DNA from: Henckelia pumila | Taxonomy: Eukaryota; Streptophyta; Magnoliopsida; Lamiales; Gesneriaceae | Assembly: GCF_033568475.1 (NCBI RefSeq) | Contig: NW_027331840.1 | Span: 558,001 to 622,000, forward strand | Length of the DNA: 64,000 bases | Direction: 5' to 3' | In this document: positions 25,253 to 34,283 of the stretch, piece after piece | Position numbering within the stretch: the first letter of the stretch is position 1 | How the letters are laid out: every line of letters starts with the position of its first letter | The notes under the pieces: generated by a model | Told to the model about the DNA's origin: nothing | Database searches by the model: none | Seen by the model: only the letters and a program-made list of their open reading frames with translations | Translations under genes and position numbers: made by a program

Positions 25253-25538
25253 CTACATACTTATGTTTTCCATAACTAAGGGGATTTCTATACCATGATT
25301 CAATTTTGAATGGTGGTTCATCTTCCATTTTCCTTTTTCCTTTATCTATTGGAAGAATTTCCTTAAGATAGTTTAATATTTCATTACTATGTCTTTCTTG
25401 TTCAATTATTAATCTAGTTGTAGCTAAATCAATATATTCTTTGAAATTTTTCTCTAATTCTTGTATTGATAGATTAATCTTATTAATATTATTTTCTAAA
25501 TCTCCTAGATCTTTTTCTAATTTTATTAAGGACGTCAT
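25245..25538 (-). CDS. Small coiled-coil viral protein (virion-associated-like, 97 aa)
   Basis: The heptad-like N-terminal half (LEKDLGDLENNINKINLSI) predicts a coiled coil, and a Lys-rich patch follows. Its position between movement and coat protein genes, with short overlaps on both sides, matches the virion-associated protein or ORF III slot of caulimoviruses. The family is inferred from position and coiled coil, not from a diagnostic motif. Confidence 0.5.
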   Translation of the reverse strand: MTSLIKLEKDLGDLENNINKINLSIQELEKNFKEYIDLATTRLIIEQERHSNEILNYLKEILPIDKGKRKMEDEPPFKIESWYRNPLSYGKHKYVDV

Positions 25539-26475
25539 TGTGATGAAGTTGACTCATTAACAATAGCTTGTTTAATTTTAAGAATATTTTGATTCATGGT
25601 TCCAATCTTTTCAAGAATATCTTCATCGTTTCTAGCAAATGATAATGATCTTCTTGGTACAGATTGTTTTGTGATTTGGAGGTCATCTGAACTCCATCTT
25701 TTATAGGGATTTATTTCTTCAATAAATGCTTTTCGAGGGTGTTCAATTCTTGTAATATTTTCAAACATTCTTTCAACAGAAATTGTTGGTTTTGTTGAAA
25801 TTATTCCTGTTTGAGAATTATTACTTATTGCTAAACCGACAACATAGTTTCTATTGATCGGATGGTTTCCTGTTAACATAAGATTATTTCTATAAAAGTA
25901 ATAATCTAATGTTAAAACGTCGTTTATGTTTTTATCAAAAAGAGATATATTGTATTGTGGATAAATACAAAATTTCATCTTTTTGTAACATAAATTTCCT
26001 TCAATTTTTCCAAGGACAGAATCCTCAGAATTACGTATCCTTTTGTCACGAACTGTGATTTCAATTGGTGTATCTATTCCTTCTCGATAGTGAGCTGATA
26101 CTATTATTTCAATTCCTCCGATATGAACATATTTTAGTTCAGATCGTTCTTTTTCACTGGCTTTTGCTATAATGGTATCAATATCTTGAGTTGTTAATAA
26201 CTTCAGAGTATTGGACCTTAATTCATTATTTATTTTACAAGATCGTTCTTTTGTACGAATCGAATAATAAATTAAATTTTCCTAGGATTAATAAAATTTG
26301 AAATTTTACTTAATATTCCTGGTTGATCTATTAGATTAGTTTTTGAACTAGAAAACCCTGTTTTCTTTATCTCAGCAAACTTATTTTGATTAAATATAAT
26401 ATTCAAATTATACTCTTGGTTTTCTTCAGATTCATCAATCTGACTATTTTGATTTGGAATTGTTACTTCTGTCAT
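25535..26475 (-). pseudogene. Endogenous pararetrovirus movement protein, frameshifted
   Basis: This is a 30K-superfamily movement protein that would act at plasmodesmata. The N-terminal part (26475-26272) begins MTEVTIPNQNSQ. It runs into a stop where a one-base shift moves the reading frame near 26272. The core with an HIGGIEIIV strand and a GIDTPIEI motif is in the shifted frame, continuing to the C-terminal part (25978-25535). The same core motifs are seen in the movement protein of the second viral block. It is broken by at least one frameshift. Confidence 0.7.
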
Positions 26476-26476
26476 T

Positions 26477-26770
26477 TTAACTGATGATAGAACTTCTTAA
26501 TTTTTTTAAGGCTATTAAAAGCTTTTTTGTTGAATCTATTAGTTCTAATAAATTCTGAAAATCTTCGAAACTATCAATTGAAGATTGACAATTTTTAAGA
26601 TTTTTCAAATTATTTTCACAATTTTCTATATCAAAATTTATATTTTGAGAATATAAATGAAAAATATTCATTTTTGTATTTTCATACATTTTCCATTTAG
26701 TAAAAATTGTTACTTTTATTATTTTGTTTTTGTTGATCAGATTTCGATAACAATGTTTATTCTTTTTCAT
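26477..26770 (-). CDS. Unrecognised small viral ORF (97 aa)
   Basis: Lies just upstream of the movement protein and overlaps the previous ORF by 14 bases. Rich in Lys, Asn and Leu, with a helical C-terminal part (LLELIDSTKKLLIALKKL). No family recognised. Its position is that of an accessory ORF between the primer site and the movement protein. Confidence 0.35.
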   Translation of the reverse strand: MKKNKHCYRNLINKNKIIKVTIFTKWKMYENTKMNIFHLYSQNINFDIENCENNLKNLKNCQSSIDSFEDFQNLLELIDSTKKLLIALKKLRSSIIS

Positions 26771-26984
26771 AACAGATTGTTATGTCTTCAATTTCGTCAT
26801 TTTCAGAAATCTGAATTACCATTTTCCAGTTGCTTGAAAAATGTTCTTTTTTATGATTTTTGAAATAAAAGGTTTGGAGATCTTTTATTTTATTCCATAA
26901 TCGATCTATTTGACGTAAATCTTTTAGTAAGATTATTTTATCAAATAAATTTTTAATCTTAATATCTAAAGTTAATCCAGACAT
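26757..26984 (-). CDS. Unrecognised small viral ORF (75 aa)
   Basis: The first ORF after the tRNA-primer site. The first ATG is at 26984, giving MSGLTLDIKIKNLFDKI. The frame is open upstream through the primer site. The product is charged and probably helical. No family recognised; it may be the counterpart of the small first ORFs of caulimoviruses. Confidence 0.35.
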   Translation of the reverse strand: MSGLTLDIKIKNLFDKIILLKDLRQIDRLWNKIKDLQTFYFKNHKKEHFSSNWKMVIQISENDEIEDITICYEKE

Positions 26985-27003
26985 TAATAATCTATTTAAC
27001 GGC

Positions 27004-27015
27004 TCTGATACCAAG
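27004..27015 (-). other. tRNA-Met primer-binding site, viral block 1
   Basis: The minus strand reads TTGGTATCAGAGCC here, complementary to the 3' end of plant initiator tRNA-Met. It is the start point of minus-strand DNA synthesis in Caulimoviridae, and it marks the map origin of this genome. Confidence 0.85.
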
Positions 27016-27599
27016 TTGCGGAATTCTTATGAATTTCTTATTCATGGTTTATAAATCTGATTCATTTATAACAGATGGTTGTTTTCATATGAATTTGGTT
27101 CCATTCGTTGGTTATTATTACAAATTTTAATTGATAAATTGATTCGAATATGGTTAAATCAGAATTATTTAAATGATATTCATAAAATGTATCATATTCA
27201 TGATCATCTTCTATTTCAAATCAGTTTTTTATTATTAATCTTCCATTTCTATAAAAGAGAATGACATGATTATAGTATGATGAGTTTTCAAAATTTTAAT
27301 AGGGGCAGCAGGAGGTTTTAGGAAGGTTACCGTGGTTGATCAATCCTTGATTTAAAGCAGAGGCCAAATCCTTGTTTTCCCTTAGCGATCACCTGATCAA
27401 ACGATACTCACTTTTGGATCTCCATGTTTACTTTGATCACGGATCTTTCAATCCTTGGCTTCCAGCCTTCTTCCTCCTTACGCCCTGCTTGTTTAGCTAG
27501 TTGCCATAAGGCTAGATTTGTTTATGATTTTATGTTTCTTAATTTCTGATAATTTTCATACGTCTTGTATGAACCAGATTGTAAGAAACTTATGAAGAG

Positions 27600-27780
27600 A
27601 GAGAGATACTCAAGCTTCAACTTGTTTATTTACAACACCAAACATCTCCTTTTATAGGCGTGGAGAAACGCATACATAAATAAAGAGGGGGACCACCCGA
27701 TACTACATAATGGAAAACAGCTCATTTTACATCTGAGTGGATGCCTTTAACATGTGGTGTGGTCCACGATTCATTTGTTT
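27600..27780 (-). promoter_or_regulatory. Pararetroviral pregenomic promoter region, block 1
   Basis: On the minus strand, a TATA box CTATAAAAGG at about 27649-27657 lies just after the transactivator-like ORF. An AATAAA signal follows at 27630-27625. A TATA box followed closely by a poly(A) signal at the start of a long leader (27600-27016) is the arrangement of 35S-type caulimovirus promoters. Confidence 0.6.
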
Positions 27781-28986
27781 TTACATTGTGTCACTTTCTG
27801 AATCACTGGTACATTCAGACCATTTCTTTATTGGTTTGTCTTCTTTGACAGCTGCTTCTTCTGTCTGAATGGGTTGGCAATGTCCACATTTGTGAGTGAA
27901 AATCATTGTTCTTAGTCTTTGACATAGCATTTGTTGGGTTTCTTGGGTCATGTCAACTCTTGCTTCATAGATTGGAGCTTCGAATTGAGCTAACATGACT
28001 TGTTCTTTCTTTTGGATTGTCTCCTTGTGTCCAGTGGTTAATAAAATTTTACTAGTTGCAAAATTTATTTTAACCTTTGAGTTTCCATCAATATTTCCTG
28101 TCTTTGAGATCATGTCAATCAATGTCTTTATTCTTATTTCAGGAAGTGTTGAGATATCCATTACTGGTTTCTCTTCATTTGATCCTTCGAATAAGAACTT
28201 GTCTTTTTGTTTTCGACATTGAATATATACCATTGGTTGATAGAATTTGTTATCATCCCAATCTGGAAGGGTTGAGTGAATACTCAATGTTAATACTGGA
28301 TCGTCCTTAAAGACTGCTTTCTTGAACTGGATAACACTATTTCTCAACTGATATGGAAATAGTTCTATTTCTTGATTGTTGGGACTGACTTCCAATCCAC
28401 TTAATAATCCATTTGAAAATAATCTTGCGACTTCATGCGCTGGAGCACCTTGTAGTGTTCTTGCTCTTGATATGCTCTGTGTGTCACAAGTTTGTAGTCA
28501 AGATTCTGCAGATGGTTTGGCTATTCTCAAATAGTTTAGTGTTTCAAAGAATTCAGTCCTGAGTTTTTCTGGAAAATTTGTTTTTTCAAAAATTGGTTTT
28601 TGTGGTCGTAGATTGACCATCTTTCTTTCTCTTGCTTCAAGGGCGCTTTTAAACGTCCTTTCTTTTTTTTTTTTTTCATTTTTCTCGGTGTTGGCTGTGA
28701 CCACCGGTTCTTTCTTCTTTTCTTTTTCTTTTCCTTTTTCACTTTCTTTTTCTTTGTTATCAGTGTTGGCTGTGACCACTGATTGTTTTTCTTTCATTTC
28801 TATTATTTTATCAAATGGAGTTGCCATTTTGATTGGTGTTCTTGGTGAAGATGATGACGACGAAGTTATCATCTTTTCTTCTGTCCTTTGAATCTTTTTA
28901 CTCAAATTCTTTTCCTTTAGTTGAAGAATTTGGATTTCTTCCTGTAAGTCAATCAATTGTTCTTTTAATTGATTTAATTGCTCCAT
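27781..28986 (-). pseudogene. Transactivator/viroplasmin-position ORF, one in-frame stop
   Basis: The frame runs from ATG 28986 to 27781 with a single in-frame TGA at 28500-28498. The N-terminal part is coiled-coil (LKEQLIDLQEEIQILQLKEK), followed by a Lys/Glu-rich low-complexity stretch with a repeated VVTANT motif. The C-terminal part is globular. Its place after the polymerase and before the pregenomic promoter is where ORF VI (translational transactivator) lies in related genera. Assignment is by position; I see no certain miniTAV signature. Confidence 0.5.
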
Positions 28987-28996
28987 TATGCACAAT

Positions 28997-28998
<2 letters not shown>

Positions 28999-29076
<78 letters not shown>
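28999..29076. repeat. (CA)n then (TA)n microsatellite
   Basis: About 25 CA repeats followed by about 14 TA repeats, directly upstream of the transactivator-like ORF on the minus strand. Confidence 0.95.
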
Positions 29077-29079
<3 letters not shown>

Positions 29080-29210
29080 GGTTAGAAATTTAACTCTTTG
29101 TCGTGAGTAACTCGGATAGTTTTATCATGCGTATCATTGCATTTATAAATTCTTTTGCAAGAATTGAATCAATCTGAGATTGATTGTTTTACTCATAGAG
29201 TAATTTATGT

Positions 29211-29367
29211 TTCTGAATATAAATCTCATTTCATCAATTTATATTCCCCATGCTTTCTGAGGCATGTTCGGATGACTGAAAGTCATAAAATAATTCAAGT
29301 TTCTGAATATAAATCTCATTTCATCAATTTATATTCCCCATTCTTTCTGAGGCATGTTCGGATGACA
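29211..29367. repeat. 90-bp direct repeat at polymerase 3' end
   Basis: TTCTGAATATAAATCTCAT recurs with a 90-bp period (29211 and 29301). The shared block runs through AGGCATGTTCGGATGAC. The second copy includes the end of the polymerase ORF, so the duplication spans the coding/non-coding border. Confidence 0.85.
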
Positions 29368-31369
29368 CGTGGTCATTTTCTGGATCACTTAGGATCTTTT
29401 TTGTTATTCCGTTACTAAGGATAGTATAATTTGGATGAAGTTCTCTGGTTAATGCGTCGGATAATGAATTATCCGTTCCTTTGACATGTTGAATCTCGAA
29501 CTGATAATGGTTTAATTCCAATTGCCATCTAATTAGCCTTGCTGCATTTCTCCCTGCATTTCTTGATATTTTTCTTGTCTTAAAATATGTCAAATTCATA
29601 TTATCTGTTCTTACCAAAAACGGTTTAGGGATAAGATAAATTTCATAAGTTCTTATTGTAAATATTAAAGCCAATAATTCTTTTTCGTTTGAATGATAAT
29701 TTAGTTGTGCACTTTGGAAAGTTCCTGATGTGTAATTACATAATTCTTCATTATTTCTGGTAGCTGTTTTAGTAAGTTCTTCTAAATTTCTTTCTCCTGT
29801 ATAAGCTTTTAAACATGCTCCCCAGTATTCATCTGAAGCGTCTGTTTCAATTATTATTATATCTTTATTGGAAGGAAAATATAACTCAGGAAGATTGCTA
29901 ATTATTATTTTTTTAATAGTATCTATGTAATTAGTATCTTCTTTCGACCATTTCCACTTATAGTCCTGTTTTAGTTTTACCTGAAGAGGTTTTCTGATTT
30001 CTGCAAGTTTCTTAATGTAATTTCCAGAATAAGTTAATAATCCTAAAAATCTTCTTAATTGATCTTTATCCTTGATTTCACTAGGAAAATCATGAATTTT
30101 CTTAAGTATATGCGGTTGTAAACAATGTTTTCCATCTTCTATTTGTAATCCTAAATAATTTATTTTTGTTTTGAATAATTGTGCTTTCTTTTCAGAAAGT
30201 ATAATTCCATCTTTATGACAAATATCTAATACCGTTATGAGGTCTTTATAATGTTGATCTAGTGTTTTTGAATAAATTAATATGTCATCTATATAAACAC
30301 AACAAAAATATATATATGATTTAAAAGATTCATCCATATATCTTTGAAAGATACCTGATTCTTGTTTAAGTCCGAAAGGTAATACAGTCCATTGATATTG
30401 TCCTCTTGGACAACTAAATGCTGTAAGTAATTGTGTTTGTGGTTCTAGCTGGATTTGCCAGAATCCTGATTTACAATCTAGACTGGAGAAATATTTCATT
30501 CCTCCTATATAAGATAATAAATCATTCTTGTTTGGGATGTAGTATCCATCCATAATTGTTGCATTATTCATTTTTCGATAATCAATTACCATTCTTTTCT
30601 TATCAGTATCTTTCTTACTGACATAAAAGGCTGGTGAAGAGTGTGGACTTTTACTAGGGATGATTATCTTAAGTTTTAATAATTCTTGAACTTTTTTTTC
30701 AAATATTTTTACATCATTCATGTTACATCTCCTTGGTGCTTCACGGATCGTGATATTAGGGTCTTTGAGTTTTATTGAAGCAATGAATTGTTTTCTTTTC
30801 TTAATTTTGTCCTGAGGATTTTCAGAACAAATATCATGAAATTTCTTCATGATTTCTTTCTCAGGATTAATCGTTAAAATATTCTCTATTTTAAGTTCTA
30901 TTGGATTTGTATTTCGTTTATGAAAATTCTTTGTAAATCCTTCATTTCGTACACGAAATGCTGTTCGAATTTTAGGAATGTAAATCATTGATGATTCTTT
31001 GTTTAAAGTTATGTGATCTTCAAACTGTGTAAAAGGAAGATATTCTCTTAAAAAGTTATTTCCTATTATAATGTCCATTCCTGATTCTATTTGGTATATA
31101 ATGGGTATTACAAATTTTGTTTCTTCAATCTCTATTTTTAATTTTTCTACTACTGTATTAAGCATGATTATTGATCCATCTCCTATTCGAACTTTTAATC
31201 ATTTATCATATTTCTTCCAATAATAATTTGGAAGTATATGTTTACTTCCTAAACACATACTTGCTCCTGTATCAACATAAGCATGTATATGATACGGTTT
31301 ATGTTCTTTTATTTTAATTTGTATTTTTATATAAATACTGTTTGGATTTGTTTTGTTTTTATTATCCAT
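29324..31369 (-). pseudogene. Endogenous pararetrovirus protease/RT/RNase H, one in-frame stop
   Basis: The frame runs from ATG 31369 to 29324, with one in-frame TGA at 31201-31199 near the N terminus. Upstream of that stop is the retropepsin motif YVDTGAS (about 31280). Downstream are the second protease motif DIIIGNNFL, the reverse transcriptase with SSLDCKSGFWQI and catalytic YIDD (about 30285), and RNase H with DASDEYWG, an E in SNEKE, RTDN and a final DAL motif. All catalytic acidic residues are present. The stop separates the protease active site from the polymerase. Confidence 0.8.
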
Positions 31370-32252
31370 TCTCTCAACTTTTTTTAAGTGATTTATAAGG
31401 ATTTTGAATAGATAAGGGTAGAATTGGTATTTTGAAACAAAATTTTCTCTCTCCAGGGAGTGGAAAATAAGTTTTTATGGGTTAGGTATTAAAATGTAAG
31501 TTGAAAATAGGTTTGGGTATTGATTGCAAATTTACCCTTAAATAAACCCACACAACACCCAACTATTAACAATCCTTATTTTTATCTCTCCTTAATTCCA
31601 ATAATACCCCTTTTATCTGCCAAAAATCCCCAACCCAGAAATCGTCAAAATCCATGACAGAACCAGAAGTCCCCTTCTCTCCACAAAGTTCTTCAAAATT
31701 TTGCATTCCAAGTTGACATCTTAAATTAGATTTATTCTGTAAATCGGGGGAAAATTTAATATGTAAATGAAAATTAACAGAAAATAACATATTAACTAGA
31801 TCCTTTCTTCTCCAATCTGTGATGTTTGTTCCAGAGGGACTCGAAGCCGTACGCAGACCTATCAATTAGATCGACTTTGTAAACCCACGACAAAACACAA
31901 ATATATCTCTCTCTCTGTAGCATTGTCGTTCAAATATACAAGTGTTTGGTTCTAGTTCTAGGCTACCCCTGCTGTTACATTTCGAGCTTGAGCAGATTGA
32001 AATCTGTGCAAATTTGAGTGCTCGGTTTGGGGTTTTTGACTTGCTACATGATTTTGAGTTGTGAGACCTGCTGGTGATCACTTTGTGTATTGAATTTTAG
32101 TTGTTTGGAGTGATTTTGGCATTGGTTTAGAGCTTCATTGTTGCTGGGTGAGATTCAAGTTTTCTGTCCACCAAGTTTTTGTGTATTTGCCTACTTGAGA
32201 TTGCTAATTCAAGCTATCGTAAGAATATATATATATATATATATATATAAAG

Positions 32253-32393
32253 AGTTCTTTTATGATGCCCAACAACTATGCTCAACTCCGTGCCATCATG
32301 TACAATAGGTCAGTTGACCAGCACAATTGGTGAGTTGACTTATACATGGTGGGCACGGAGTTGAGCATAGTTGTTGGGTACCATAAAAGAACT
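32253..32393. mobile_element. Foldback MITE (about 141 bp)
   Basis: Nearly perfect inverted arms of about 50 bp: AGTTCTTTTATGATGCCCAA on the left and its near complement ending CCATAAAAGAACT on the right. Arms include CAACTATGCTCAACTCCGTG. It sits between a (TA)n tract (32227-32248) and a (CA)n/(TA)n tract (32394-32482), so it looks inserted in a microsatellite. Confidence 0.75.
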
Positions 32394-32406
32394 ACACACA
32401 CACACA

Positions 32407-32482
<76 letters not shown>
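32394..32482. repeat. (CA)n then (TA)n microsatellite
   Basis: CA repeats with one CAGACA interruption, followed by TA repeats. Confidence 0.95.
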
Positions 32483-32487
<5 letters not shown>

Positions 32488-32863
32488 AGGGTATATTTGT
32501 CCATAAATTTTTATCTACTTAATTTATCTCATTTTTAAAAATCACACCATACGTAACATTTTTACTACAAATATTATATATCCTTCTCTATCAACAACTA
32601 ATCATTCTAATTATTATTCATTCGATTATCCCATCACATTTACCAAGCGGAGCCTTAGACAAAAACATTGCCTTGATGTCTTTCTACAGATAATATCAGT
32701 CCACGTGTTGACAAAATAAGGATACTTTCTTGTTGATTGACTCTGCTTTGACACGCAACTTTCTAGATCATTCAATTTCTTAAATATAAAGTTAGATAAA
32801 GAGATCCTCCTCTTCAGCTGGAGATCACTTTTCCTATTTTTTTTTCTCAGTATTACTTTCAAC

Positions 32864-33190
32864 ATGAAAATGAAATCCCAGAAATTGTTTAACATAAACA
32901 CCATATTCTGGATTCTTTGTAGCTTACTGCTCTCCCAAGACACCTTACAACAAGGGGAACAACTGAATTTCACCTCTCAATTAGTTTCTCAAAAGAAACA
33001 ATTTCACCTTAGGATTGTAGCTACATACCCAGCAGAGACGGTAACAAGAGTTATATAGTCGTATGGGACACGGCTTATGGTACATACCAGGTGTGGATTG
33101 GCAACAGGGATCATCCCGTTGTAAACAATGTGTCTTCAAGCCTGACTTTTCCAACGAGTGGCCGAGAAGTTGGGCCATGTGCTTAATTGC
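32864..33190 (+). pseudogene. G-type lectin receptor kinase, N-terminal fragment
   Basis: ATG at 32864 begins a signal peptide (hydrophobic FNINTIFWILCSLLLSQ), followed by DTLQQGEQL and LVSQKKQFHL, the typical start of S-domain receptor kinases. After a frameshift near 33030 the next frame reads TYQVWIGNRDHPVVNNVSSS, the VW-ANRD-P motif of the bulb-lectin domain. Similarity ends soon after (about 33165), so the rest of the ectodomain and the kinase are missing. It is the complementary half of the kinases in the tandem array and shares upstream sequence with the array's right flank. Confidence 0.65.
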
Positions 33191-33725
33191 TTTCTCTGGC
33201 CAAGAAGGTGAGTATCTCATGGGCCTAAATTCAAACCCAAGTACAATCAGTAATGAAGGAAGGGGGTCTCAGTCCAATTTGAGCGGGAACAACTTTATTT
33301 TGGAGTCAGTTATCGAATACAAAATGGGGATAACTGAAGGGCAGTTAATTAGTCGACACAATCAGAAGAAACGATCGAGGAAACAGAGTTTGAGGGCAGA
33401 TAAGAAGGCGATTTCAGAGAAGAGAACTCAGTCTGTGAGCTTGAAATTCGTCTGTAAAGTTTTTTGTTCTTCTTGCTTGATTGATTTGTAAAAGGATCTT
33501 ACTCAGTAATCAATAAGATGTAGGCATTTATGTTGAACCACGTGTGATTGTTGATATTGATTGCTATTATTTGGTTGAATTGCATCTAAGCTTCTGTAGT
33601 GATCTTGAACTAGAAGATTGATTGTATGTGAATCTGTGTTTGTGAACTTCGTCGAGTTTGTTGATCGATTATTAACAGTATTCTTATTTTGTGATTCAAT
33701 AAAGATGATCCTCGGGTTCAACCAT
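33191..33725. other. No gene recognised
   Basis: A plus-strand frame to 33489 gives a basic, low-complexity peptide without a recognisable domain. The rest is T-rich and could be an LTR fragment. Nothing supportable. Confidence 0.4.
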
Positions 33726-33893
33726 GTAATGGTCCGGGTGCATCCCATCTCTCTTTGGGGCCCGCAACCATTTTTGATACTCATGGTCTTCTCCCCACCT
33801 GGCTGGTGGAGTTTTTGCCCTCCCAAAGATTCGAACCTGGACCCAGGCATATATCCAAAGTTCTTTCAATCCTGGTACCATTGAGCTAGTCTA
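33726..33893 (-). mobile_element. tRNA-derived SINE, second family, minus copy
   Basis: The reverse strand reads TAGCTCAATGGTACCAGG (A box), GGTTCGAATC (B box) and a 3' body ending in CCGGACCATTACA. It lies head to head with the plus-strand copy split by the composite retroelement. Confidence 0.75.
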
Positions 33894-33909
33894 GATCAAT
33901 GGTACCAGG

Positions 33910-34283
33910 TGTAACGACCCACTGTATTAAGACGGGTCTTTTCAGCGTGCTTATGTCCTCACTCACACGCACCCTGAGAAACTTTCCAGGGGGTCACCCA
34001 TCCTATAATTTCCCCAAGTCAAGCACGCTTAACTTTGGAGTTCTTATGTGATGAGCTCCCGAAAAGAAGATGCACCTTCTTGATATGAGTAGTACATATG
34101 AAATCTTTTAAGCTCCTCAACTATGTAGTCCCATACCTACACAGTCTCAGAATCTCCTCTCATTTCGGCAGGATCGGTTCATTCATGTCTCCCTCCGCCT
34201 AGAAGCCTTTTTAGGAGCCGCTCATTGTCCGTGCAACCTCTTGGCACCGGCGATCACTCCCCGCCTCTTCAGCCCCGGGCGTT
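33910..34283 (-). mobile_element. Cassandra-like LTR fragment with 5S rRNA-like sequence
   Basis: The minus strand contains AGTTAAGCGTGCTTG and GGATGGGTGACCCCCTGG, which match the internal promoter part of plant 5S rRNA (plus positions about 33985-34075). A terminus GTCGTTACA follows. Cassandra is the known plant retrotransposon whose LTRs carry a 5S RNA sequence. Only one LTR-sized piece is present, joined at about 34283 to an unrelated LTR. Confidence 0.6.

Larger units (their letters stand above)
23778..31537 (-). mobile_element. Pararetroviral genome with Mutator-like borders, element 1
   Basis: This 7760-bp block contains a full set of Caulimoviridae genes on the minus strand. It starts GGGCAACTTGG and ends (reversed) GGGTAAATTTG, with further imperfect inverted similarity for about 80 bp (ACCCAAACC and TACCTAA on both sides). 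A perfect 9-bp direct duplication, TTAAATAAA, lies at 23769-23777 and 31538-31546. Viral gene order read along the minus strand is protease/RT/RNase H, transactivator-like, promoter and primer site, two small ORFs, movement protein, small coiled-coil protein, coat protein. The genome is opened between coat protein and polymerase. No transposase is present. At least two stops and one frameshift show it is not a functional virus. Confidence 0.75.
23642..32654. mobile_element. Possible PIF/Tourist-like element split by a later insertion
   Basis: The outer ends are similar inverted sequences, AGGTCCGTTTGGTA on the left and, reversed, GGCTCCGCTTGGTA on the right. They are flanked by TTA on both sides (23639-23641 and 32655-32657). 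These fit a Tourist/PIF-type element of about 1.2 kb that was interrupted by the pararetroviral element at 23778-31537 and by a small foldback element. No transposase is visible, and the interior (31547-32250) has no recognisable gene. Confidence 0.35.

Noticed and set aside
28613-28891. Plus-strand hydrophobic frame over the transactivator-like ORF
   Set aside because: Antisense of a Lys/Glu-rich coding stretch.
31566-32081. Two minus-strand frames of 99 and 71 codons
   Set aside because: No recognisable domain and no splice pattern; more likely interior of a non-coding transposon.
33985-34075. 5S rRNA gene
   Set aside because: Only part of the 5S sequence is matched, with many changes, and it lies in an LTR-like context.
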